Shown: positions 19,901 through 26,780 of the stretch, in pieces
Numbering within the stretch: the stretch's first letter is position 1
How the letters are laid out: the number at the start of each line of letters is the position of its first letter
Assembly (NCBI GenBank): GCA_028280615.1
Contig: JANQLK010000057.1
Location: 124,001-188,000, forward strand
Direction of reading: 5' to 3'
DNA: 64,000 bases
Origin: Woeseiaceae bacterium
GTDB lineage: Bacteria > Pseudomonadota > Gammaproteobacteria > Steroidobacterales > Woeseiaceae
The notes under the pieces: generated by a model
Told to the model about the DNA's origin: nothing
Databases searched by the model: none
What the model saw: the letters and a program-made list of their open reading frames with translations, nothing else
Translations under genes and position numbers: made by a program

Positions 19901-19936
19901 TGAGCGTGGGCAGACCCCGAGTTGTTTGCCAAGTAC

Positions 19937-19958
19937 AAAGCCGCCCTGAGGCGGCTTT
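19937..19958. terminator. Hairpin between convergent genes
   Basis: Nine-bp perfect stem (AAAGCCGCC with GGCGGCTTT) and CTGA loop between the TPR gene and the leftward HAF gene. The symmetric A/T ends would let it work in both directions; the rightward T-run is short (TTTCC). Confidence 0.75.
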
Positions 19959-19982
19959 CCTGCAGATCCGGATGACACGCGA

Positions 19983-20070
19983 TCAATCGTAATCGGAGTC
20001 GTCGTCAGAATCCTCATCGGAGTCGTCGTCGGAGTCGTCGTCGGAGTCGTCATCGGAGTCGTCATCGTCA
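19983..20070. repeat. 12-base coding microsatellite (Asp/Ser tail)
   Basis: Imperfect tandem copies of GGAGTCGTCGTC or close variants. On the minus strand they encode the DDDS repeats at the C-terminus of the HAF protein. The unit is a multiple of three, so copy-number change would alter tail length without shifting the frame. Confidence 0.85.
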
Positions 20071-21335
20071 TCTTCGGACCTGTCGACGCAGAGCTTGAGG
20101 AATCCCAAAAAGGCCCGTGAGTCGGCGCGGTTTACGTCGCCATCCGCATTGAAGTCGGCGAGGGGATCGCCGGCCCTGACGCCCGCCCAGAACAGAAGGG
20201 CGTCGCGAAAATCGAAGTCGAGATCGCCGTTGACGTCGGCAGCCGCGCAGTTAGGCGTCAGAAGAAAGGCACGCGTCGCACCGTCGAGTCGACCGAAGCC
20301 CACGATCTCGGCCCGGTCGTTTATTCCCTGCGCGGCCAGCAGCTCCCAGCGGGAGTCAGCCGCTACCAGGGCATTGAGATCGGTGAGCACGCCATGCTCC
20401 CACAGGAAAGCGGCACCGCCGAAGGTGGGAAAGTTCAGGAAGGTTGACGCGAAGCCGACGATCTGGCCGCGATTGTTGACATCGTTTGCGCGGCTGTTGT
20501 TGAAGCCGAGATCACCCAGGTCGAGGATCCTGCCTCTCTTCCACCGGAATGCACGCTCCCTCGAGCTCGATTCCGGTACCGACGACCGTCCCACCACGAC
20601 TCCGCGGTCCGAGATAGCTGCGGCTTCGCTGAACAGATTGCCATCACCAAGTGAACCGAGATTCGTGAGAGCGAACCCTCCCCTTTTGCGTGATTTCCAC
20701 AGCGTCGCCTGCGACGGCAGCGAGAAATCGGTTGAGCGGCCCGAGACGCCAACGACGTCGCCGCTGGCGTTGATGCCAAACGCTCGACCCGATGAGAACG
20801 TCGAGCCTTCCAGGGTGCCCAGGTCGTGGATGTCATCGCCGTCGACAAGGTAGGGACGCACCGTGCCTTCGATATTCGTCGAGGCGCCTACGATCTGTTC
20901 GTCGTTGTTGATGTCGTTTGCTACGCCCGTACCGGAGGGATTGAGACCGGGTAACTGCGTAAGCACGCCATTGTCGGCGCGATAGCCGAACGAGGGCCCA
21001 TTGCCGCTCTCGCCGACGATCGTACCGGCGTCGTTGATGCCGAAGCCGCGGCTAAACGCGTTTGCCGCGCCGGGCAAGGTTCCGAGGCCGACGATCGTGC
21101 CGTCCTCCCATCGGTAGGCCTGCAAGGGGAAGTTGCTTCCCGGTTGCACGGACGCGTTCCCCGTGACCTGCCCGTCTTCGTTGATGTCCTGGGCGAAGCT
21201 CTGCGGGCCACCGAGCGTACCCAGATCGATCACGATGTAACGAGGTTCCGCTGCGGCTGGCCTTCCCGGCGTAAGCACCAGCAGCATCGCTACGATTGTT
21301 GTCAAAGCACTGAACTGGACGGATCGCGTGATCAT
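19983..21335 (-). CDS. Secreted HAF-repeat protein with dockerin-like domain and Asp/Ser-rich tail
   Basis: Predicted extracellular protein of 450 residues. The signal peptide ends near residue 29 (GRPAAA-E). The body consists of HAF-type repeats, each about 45-60 residues and built around LGTLGG, INEDGQVTG, INDAGTIVGES and similar G-x-V-x-G turns, which suggest a beta-propeller-like surface protein. Near residues 365-415, DVNGDLDFDFRDALLFW and DFNADGDVNRADSRAFLGF form two EF-hand-like loops as in dockerin-like calcium modules. The last 30 residues are almost all Asp and Ser. The ribosome site GGGAGA precedes the ATG. Function and partner are unknown. Confidence 0.85.
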   Translation of the reverse strand: MITRSVQFSALTTIVAMLLVLTPGRPAAAEPRYIVIDLGTLGGPQSFAQDINEDGQVTGNASVQPGSNFPLQAYRWEDGTIVGLGTLPGAANAFSRGFGINDAGTIVGESGNGPSFGYRADNGVLTQLPGLNPSGTGVANDINNDEQIVGASTNIEGTVRPYLVDGDDIHDLGTLEGSTFSSGRAFGINASGDVVGVSGRSTDFSLPSQATLWKSRKRGGFALTNLGSLGDGNLFSEAAAISDRGVVVGRSSVPESSSRERAFRWKRGRILDLGDLGFNNSRANDVNNRGQIVGFASTFLNFPTFGGAAFLWEHGVLTDLNALVAADSRWELLAAQGINDRAEIVGFGRLDGATRAFLLTPNCAAADVNGDLDFDFRDALLFWAGVRAGDPLADFNADGDVNRADSRAFLGFLKLCVDRSEDDDDDSDDDSDDDSDDDSDEDSDDDSDYD

Positions 21336-21429
21336 TGAAGTCTCCCGAAGAGTGAATGGTTGGCGACTGCGGGATGAGCCCAGTTACGGCGAAGACGATC
21401 TCGAGGCTCGGCTCGAACCAACAATCGTT

Positions 21430-21457
21430 ATGATATAGCGTAACATTATCGTGTCGA
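21430..21457 (-). promoter_or_regulatory. Candidate promoter for the HAF-repeat gene
   Basis: On the minus strand TCGACA (21452-21457) and TATCAT (21430-21435) are separated by 16 bases, a good sigma-70 match about 95 bases before the start. The rest of the 295-base gap (21336-21630) shows no gene. Confidence 0.45.
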
Positions 21458-21630
21458 CTCTCGGGCCTTCTTTGCCGCGAGCCTCGCGGTGTCTTGCAGT
21501 GCTCGGCGGCCGGCGGACAAACGGTTGCGAGCGTTTACGTTACCGCTGCAACGTCGTCAGTATCGGGATTCCTGCACTCGCCGTTCGCGAGCGGTTGGCG
21601 AGGGCGGACTGCCTCGCCCTCGCCAGGGCC

Positions 21631-22398
21631 CTAATCGAAGCTCGACACGAGCGCCTGCCGCGTCGCCTCGTCCGCGGGAAACATGAGTTCGATCTTCGTG
21701 TCGGCGAGCGCGATGTCCTCGGTCGAGCCGAACTGTGCGATCGTCGAGAACAGCGACAGCACGCTGTCGCCGGCGCGGAACCGGGCCGGGATGACGGCGG
21801 GCATCGGTTCGGCGTCGGGCATCTCGGCCGCACCGACGTGCGCGGCGAGCATCGCTGCGGCCGCGTCGAGCACCTCGTCACCGCCCAGATGCGCGCTCTC
21901 GGTCCGCAGGCGCACGATCATGTGCCGGGCCACCTCGTCGCGGTTCTCGAGCGCCATGGCGAACGGCCCGCCCGACACGAACGCCTCCAGCATGCTGTCG
22001 CCGACCTCGAGATTCATCGGCGCGAGCAGCGCTTCGGACACGGCGTTCGTGCGCAGCAGCCGCCAGTGCCGGTCGAAGGCGATGGCCGGGTAGGGGCAGT
22101 GCCGGGTCAGCGTCCAGTCGATGGCCTCGCGGACCGCGGCCATTTCATCGTCCTCGAGATCGCGCGCCACGTAGGACTGCGCGAAACCGGCCGCGTTCAG
22201 CAACACGTTGCGGGTCGCGCGCGGCATGTCGAGCGATTCCGCGAGGAGCTGCACCATCGCCCGGCTCGGACGCGCGCGCCCGGTTTCCAGGAACGAAATG
22301 TGCCTGGCCGATACGTCTGCAGACAGCGCGAGGTCGAGCTGGCTCATGCGACGCTGGCCGCGCCAGTCCCTGATCAGGCTGCCGAAGGTGTCGGGCAT
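21631..22398 (-). CDS. XRE-family transcriptional regulator with MmyB-like ligand-binding domain
   Basis: This 255-residue regulator has an N-terminal helix-turn-helix (about 7-62, SQLDLALSADVSARHISFLE). A C-terminal MmyB-like PAS-type domain follows (about 100-250, CPYPAIAFDRHWRLLRTN) of the kind proposed to bind fatty acids or other small ligands. It is read away from two small membrane-protein genes across about 140 bases, so these are the likeliest targets. I saw no clear operator in that gap. Confidence 0.92.
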   Translation of the reverse strand: MPDTFGSLIRDWRGQRRMSQLDLALSADVSARHISFLETGRARPSRAMVQLLAESLDMPRATRNVLLNAAGFAQSYVARDLEDDEMAAVREAIDWTLTRHCPYPAIAFDRHWRLLRTNAVSEALLAPMNLEVGDSMLEAFVSGGPFAMALENRDEVARHMIVRLRTESAHLGGDEVLDAAAAMLAAHVGAAEMPDAEPMPAVIPARFRAGDSVLSLFSTIAQFGSTEDIALADTKIELMFPADEATRQALVSSFD

Positions 22399-22540
22399 GG
22401 TTCGGACTCCGCTTGGGTCTCGGACAATTCTAGTCGATGCCGTACTCGGCGCACTTACCTCGGAGGTAATTGCCGCGTTTACGCCGCAGGTTCATGCTGA
22501 TCGTTATCAACCGACCGTCATCGACCGACAGGAGAACGTC

Positions 22541-22981
22541 ATGAACCTGGAATCACGAATCCGCTGGCTCAAGGCCGGCTGCCTGATCACGATCGGCTTC
22601 GGGCTCCTGATCGCCGCGGCCGCGATACCGGCGCTCAACTACCCGGTCGCGGTGCTGACCGACCTGATCTTCTTCCCCGTGGACGGTGCGCCGTCGATCG
22701 GTGCGCCCGGCGAGCGCCTGTTGTCCGCGATCACGGGTGGCATCATGACGGGCTGGGGCGCGATGATGTATCTCGTCGCAACCGAGCTTCTGCCCAAGGA
22801 TCCGGCGCTCGGGCGGCGCCTCATATACGTATCGATCGTCACGTGGTTCGTCGTCGACAGCAGCATGTCCGTGGCGTCCGGCGCTGCGCTCAACGTGATC
22901 GGAAACCTGGGTTTTCTGCTCATCTTCGTGCTGCCGTTACGGGGCATCGGCGCGCCGGACGTCGCGGCCCGCACCGCGTGA
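22541..22981 (+). CDS. Small integral membrane protein (four predicted helices)
   Basis: I do not recognise a named family for this 146-residue inner-membrane protein. Hydrophobic segments lie near residues 10-30, 60-80, 90-110 and 115-135. GGAG at 22531-22534 supports the ATG at 22541. It is divergent from the MmyB-like regulator and overlaps the following membrane-protein gene, so the two probably form a small regulated operon. Confidence 0.8.
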   Translation: MNLESRIRWLKAGCLITIGFGLLIAAAAIPALNYPVAVLTDLIFFPVDGAPSIGAPGERLLSAITGGIMTGWGAMMYLVATELLPKDPALGRRLIYVSIVTWFVVDSSMSVASGAALNVIGNLGFLLIFVLPLRGIGAPDVAARTA

Positions 22982-23388
22982 GCCTCAAATCGAAACTGGC
23001 GCCCGTCGCGCTCCTGCTGACGGGCGTCCTGCACCTGCTGCCCGCGTCGGGCGTGCTCGGCAGCGAAGTGCTCGAGTCCCTGTACGGCGTTGCAGTTACA
23101 GAACCCAATCTCGAGCTCCTTATGCGCCATCGCGCGGTCCTGTTCGGCGCGCTCGGCACGCTGCTCGTGGCCGCGGCGTTCCACGCGCCCCTGAGGCCCG
23201 CGGCGTTCCTCACGGGCTTCGCGAGCGCCGGCGCCTTCGTCGCACTCGCAATGACTGCAGACGGCATAAACGCCGAGCTTGACCGGGTTGTCGCTGCGGA
23301 TGTCGTGGCGCTGGTCTGCCTCGCGGTCGGCCTGTTCGCCTCGCCTATTCCAGAAGCTCGACCTCGATCACCCGGCATTCCTGGATGA
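22978..23388 (+). CDS. Small integral membrane protein
   Basis: This 136-residue protein starts with GTG, overlapping the previous stop by four bases (GTGA). It is almost entirely hydrophobic, with helices near 7-25, 55-75, 78-98 and 105-125, and no motif I can name. The coupled start suggests it acts with the preceding membrane protein. Its 3' end overlaps the convergent cupin-like gene by 44 bases, and the last few residues (PEARPRSPGIPG) look non-conserved. Confidence 0.7.
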   Translation: MSLKSKLAPVALLLTGVLHLLPASGVLGSEVLESLYGVAVTEPNLELLMRHRAVLFGALGTLLVAAAFHAPLRPAAFLTGFASAGAFVALAMTADGINAELDRVVAADVVALVCLAVGLFASPIPEARPRSPGIPG

Positions 23389-23716
23389 CGTCGGCCGTCT
23401 CGCCGCCGTGCGTGTTGGCGGGCTGCCAGGTCGGCGTGCCGAACTTGTAGTCGCGCATGCGTTCGCCACCCTCGCCGTCGTCTTCGACCCATGCGCAGGG
23501 GTTCAGGTACACGACGACGCGGTCGGGCTGCGACACGAGCGGCGGCGTCTCGCCGTTCCGGATCGTGCGTTTGAGCACGCGGACGCGATCGTTCTCGAAT
23601 GCGAGCTCGTAGATGTGCGGCGCCACGCGCACGGGGTCGAGCGCGGGCGGGACCGACGCGACGCCGGCGGCCACGCCGGCCGCGAACAGCAGCGCGGCCG
23701 CGGCCAGGCGCTTCAT
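23345..23716 (-). CDS. Exported cupin-like small protein
   Basis: This 123-residue protein has a signal peptide or anchor (MKRLAAAALLFAAGVAAGV). A single small beta-barrel-type domain follows, with FENDRVRVLKRTIRNGE, VVVYLNPCAWVEDD and a C-terminal CRVIEVELLE. The order of strands fits the cupin fold, but the metal-binding His cluster of classical cupins is not evident. Its ATG overlaps the fadD stop (ATGA), placing it second in the fadD transcript. Function unknown. Confidence 0.72.
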   Translation of the reverse strand: MKRLAAAALLFAAGVAAGVASVPPALDPVRVAPHIYELAFENDRVRVLKRTIRNGETPPLVSQPDRVVVYLNPCAWVEDDGEGGERMRDYKFGTPTWQPANTHGGETADVIQECRVIEVELLE

Positions 23717-25422
23717 CCGGCCGCCTGCCCGCCGGATGCCGCGGCCTCGCGCTTCGCGAGTTCCTCCTCGCGCAGCGCGCGCCGCAGGATCTTGCCGACG
23801 TTGGTCTTCGGCAGCTCGTCACGGAACTCGACCTCGCGCGGACGCTTGTAGTTGGTCAGCTCCTCGCGGCAGTGGGCCATGACGTCGGCCTCGGTGACGT
23901 CGTCGTCGCTGCGAACCGCGAACACCTTGACCGATTCGCCCGAGTGCTCGTCCGGGACGCCGATCGCTGCGGCCTCGAGAATGCCGTCCATTTCGACGAT
24001 CACGTTCTCGATCTCGTTCGGGTACACGTTGAACGCGGACACGAGGATCATGTCCTTCTTGCGGTCCTCGATCCAGGTATGGCCTTCTTCGTCCATGCGC
24101 CCGATGTCGCCGGTCCTGAGCCAGCCGCCGGGCAGCATGACCTCCGACGTCTCGGCCGGGCGCCGCCAGTAGCCTTCCATGACCTGCGGGCCGCGAATAC
24201 AGATTTCGCCGGTCTCGCCGATCGGCACCGGGTTGCCGTCGTCCGCGCAGATCATGACGTCGGTAGACGGCAGCGGCAGGCCGATCGAGCCCGAAAACGT
24301 GCTGCCGACCGCGTTGCAGACGGCCGACGGCGACGTCTCGGTGAGGCCGTAGCCCTGTGCGATGTCGTTGCCCGTAACCTCGGCCCACTGGCGGGCGACG
24401 GCCGGCTGCACGGCCATGCCGCCGCCAACCGAAACGCGCAAATGGCTGAAGTCCAGCTCATCGAAGCCGGGCGTATTGACGAGCGCCTGAAACAGTGTGT
24501 TGACGGCCGAAATGAAGTTGAATTCGTGCTTGCCGAGTTCCTTGACGAAGCCTTCGAAGTCACGCGGATTCGGGATCAGCACGTTCTCGCCGCCCTGGGC
24601 CATCATCATCAGGAAATTGTTCTGCAGCGAAAAGATGTGATAGAGCGGCAGCGCCGTGATCGCGACGATCGGTTCGACTCCCTCGTAGGCGTCCTTCTGC
24701 CAGAGTCGCGACTGGTCGACGTTGTAGATCATGTTGCGGTGGCTGAGCATCGCGCCTTTCGAGATGCCGGTCGTGCCGCCCGTGTACTGCAGGAACGCGA
24801 TGTCCGCGAAACCGAGTTCGACCGGGTCCAGCGTCTCGCGGCTGCCGAGCTTGAGGGCCTGATTGAACTTGACGGCGCCCGGCAGCGAGTAGCCGGGCAC
24901 GGCGCGCTTCACGTAGCGCAGCACGGCGTTGACGATCCAGCCCTTGGGCGCCTTGAGCCGGTCGCCGACACCGGTCGTGACGATGTGCTCGACGTCGGTT
25001 TCGTCGATGACTTCCTCGAGCACGTGGGCGAAGTTCTCGAGTATGACGATAGCCCGCGCGCCCGAGTCCTTGAGCTGGTGTTCGAGTTCGCGCGGCGTGT
25101 ACAAGGGGTTGACGTTGACCGCAACCAGTCCGGCACGAAAAATGCCGCACAGCGCGATCGCGTACTGCAGTACGTTCGGCATCATGACCGCGACGCGCTC
25201 GCCGCGCGTAAGGCCGAGAGTCTTTTGCAGATAACAGGCGAACTGCATCGACAGCGCGTCGAGCTCGCGATATGTAAGCGTTGTGCCCATGCATGTGAAC
25301 GCGCGGCTGTCCGGCCACTCGCTGAAGCTGTACTCGAACATGTCGCGCAGCGAGCGATGCCGGGGTTCGGGTACCTCGGCTGGCATGCCGTCGGGGTAGG
25401 ATTTCAGCCAGATCTTCTCCAC
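23713..25422 (-). CDS. fadD: Long-chain-fatty-acid--CoA ligase
   Basis: Activates long-chain fatty acids to acyl-CoA via an acyl-adenylate, at the inner membrane. The 569-residue protein follows E. coli FadD along its length. Its ATP/AMP motif is LQYTGGTTGISKGAML, the FACS signature contains GGWLRTGDIGRMDEEG, and the C-terminal catalytic Lys region is LPKTNVGKILRR. I chose the GTG at 25422, giving VEKIWLKSYPDGMPAEV, because it aligns with the FadD N-terminus and AGGAGG lies ten bases upstream. The exported cupin-like gene is translationally coupled downstream. Confidence 0.95.
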   Translation of the reverse strand: MEKIWLKSYPDGMPAEVPEPRHRSLRDMFEYSFSEWPDSRAFTCMGTTLTYRELDALSMQFACYLQKTLGLTRGERVAVMMPNVLQYAIALCGIFRAGLVAVNVNPLYTPRELEHQLKDSGARAIVILENFAHVLEEVIDETDVEHIVTTGVGDRLKAPKGWIVNAVLRYVKRAVPGYSLPGAVKFNQALKLGSRETLDPVELGFADIAFLQYTGGTTGISKGAMLSHRNMIYNVDQSRLWQKDAYEGVEPIVAITALPLYHIFSLQNNFLMMMAQGGENVLIPNPRDFEGFVKELGKHEFNFISAVNTLFQALVNTPGFDELDFSHLRVSVGGGMAVQPAVARQWAEVTGNDIAQGYGLTETSPSAVCNAVGSTFSGSIGLPLPSTDVMICADDGNPVPIGETGEICIRGPQVMEGYWRRPAETSEVMLPGGWLRTGDIGRMDEEGHTWIEDRKKDMILVSAFNVYPNEIENVIVEMDGILEAAAIGVPDEHSGESVKVFAVRSDDDVTEADVMAHCREELTNYKRPREVEFRDELPKTNVGKILRRALREEELAKREAAASGGQAAG

Positions 25423-25450
25423 GTCGCGACTTCCTCCTGATTTCATTCGT

Positions 25451-26074
25451 TCAGCCGGCGGACGGTGTGCCGAGCGACGCGGCGATGATCGGCCAGGCAT
25501 TGTCGAGCAGGAGCGGCTGGGCTTCGGCGTTCGGATGAATGCCGTCGTCCTGCATCAGTTCCTCGTTGAGCGCGACGCCTTCCATGAAAAACTCGATCCA
25601 GGCGATGCCTTCCGACTCGGCCGCGTCGCGGAATGCCCTCTCGAACGCGCTCGAGTAGCGCGGGCCGTAGTTCATGGGGATACGAATCCCAAGCAGCACG
25701 ACTTCCGCCCCCGAGGCCTTGCTCGCCGAGATGATTCGCCTGAGGTTCTCCTCGAGACGTTCGGGCGGGAAGCCGCGCAGGCCGTCGTTGCCGCCGAGTT
25801 CGAGGATCACGAGTTCCGGTTGAAATCGCTCCAATGCACCCGAAATCCGAGTAGCACCGCCCTCTGTCGTTTCGCCGGATATACTGGCGTTGATCACTCG
25901 ATGTTCGTAACCTTCGGACTCGAGCCGGTCCTGCAGGAGGGCGCCCCAGGACTGGTCGACGTCTATACCGTAACCCGCACTCAGGCTGTCCCCGAACACC
26001 AGTATCGTCGGGCCGTCGTCGCCATAGGCCGCCGCTGCGAGAGTAAGCGCTAACAGGAAGGGAAGTCTACGCAT
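25451..26074 (-). CDS. tesA: Multifunctional acyl-CoA thioesterase I / arylesterase (TesA, SGNH hydrolase)
   Basis: Periplasmic SGNH-family esterase hydrolysing thioesters and short esters. The 207-residue precursor has a signal peptide (MRRLPFLLALTLAAAAYG). The four SGNH blocks are visible: ILVFGDSLSAGYG (catalytic Ser), the block-II Gly in ASISGETTEGG, GGNDGLRG (Asn), and DGIHPNAEAQ (Asp and His). Its ATG shares two bases with the divergent ABC gene start (CATG at 26072-26075). It lies 28 bases upstream of fadD on the same strand, which fits fatty-acid metabolism. Confidence 0.95.
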   Translation of the reverse strand: MRRLPFLLALTLAAAAYGDDGPTILVFGDSLSAGYGIDVDQSWGALLQDRLESEGYEHRVINASISGETTEGGATRISGALERFQPELVILELGGNDGLRGFPPERLEENLRRIISASKASGAEVVLLGIRIPMNYGPRYSSAFERAFRDAAESEGIAWIEFFMEGVALNEELMQDDGIHPNAEAQPLLLDNAWPIIAASLGTPSAG

Positions 26075-26780
26075 GTCGAATGTTGATCGGGAGGCCGAAA
26101 TCGTCCTTTCAGCGCACGAGGTTTCGAAGCAGGTTAGCAGCCCGGAAGGTACCCTGACTATTCTTGCCGATGTGAGTTTCGGCATCAATGCCGGCGAGTC
26201 GGTCGCGATCGTCGGGGCATCGGGCGCCGGCAAGTCGACCCTGCTCGCGCTCCTGGCCGGCCTCGACCTGCCCACCTCCGGTTATGTCACGTTGAACGGC
26301 CAGCGACTCGACGCGCTCGACGAAGACGGCCGCGCGCGCATCCGTGCCGAAAGCGTGGGTTTCGTGTTCCAGTCGTTCCATCTCGTGCCGTCGCTCAACG
26401 CGCTCGAAAACGTCATGCTGCCGCTCGAGCTCGCCGGTGCCGCCGCGCCGCGCGAAGAAGCGCGCCGGATTATCGACCGCGTGGGCCTGAAAGAGCGCTG
26501 GAGCCACTACCCGGCGCAGCTCTCCGGCGGTGAAAAGCAGCGCGTCGCACTGGCCAGGGCATTCGCGACCGAACCCGCCGTCCTGTTCGCCGACGAGCCC
26601 ACGGGCAACCTCGATGCACGCACGGGATCGACGATCATGGAGCTCATGTTCGAGCTCAACAAGAGTTTCTCGACGACGCTCGTGCTCGTCACGCATGACA
26701 GCGTGCTCGCCGAACGCTCGGAACGCGTGCTGAGCCTCGATGCGGGCCGGCTGGTCGGCGACGAGCGTGCCGCCGCATGA
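26073..26780 (+). CDS. ybbA: ABC transporter ATP-binding protein (YbbA-like)
   Basis: ATPase subunit of 235 residues of the LolD/MacB-type superfamily, which powers periplasmic or lipid-related processes rather than simple uptake. Walker A is GASGAGKST (48-56), the Q-loop is FVFQSF, the signature is LSGGEKQR (150-157), and Walker B is VLFADEP (170-176). The ribosome site GGAAGGGAAG is inside the tesA coding region. The stop overlaps the permease start (ATGA). The tesA-ybbA-ybbP neighbourhood is conserved in other gammaproteobacteria. Confidence 0.93.
   Translation: MSNVDREAEIVLSAHEVSKQVSSPEGTLTILADVSFGINAGESVAIVGASGAGKSTLLALLAGLDLPTSGYVTLNGQRLDALDEDGRARIRAESVGFVFQSFHLVPSLNALENVMLPLELAGAAAPREEARRIIDRVGLKERWSHYPAQLSGGEKQRVALARAFATEPAVLFADEPTGNLDARTGSTIMELMFELNKSFSTTLVLVTHDSVLAERSERVLSLDAGRLVGDERAAA

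Noticed and set aside
19983..20070. CRISPR-like or tandem non-coding repeat
   Set aside because: 12-base units without spacers, in frame within the HAF gene, encoding Asp/Ser.
23599..25440. 613-codon open frame antisense to fadD
   Set aside because: fadD matches its family from end to end; the opposite frame is compositionally biased and without start signals.
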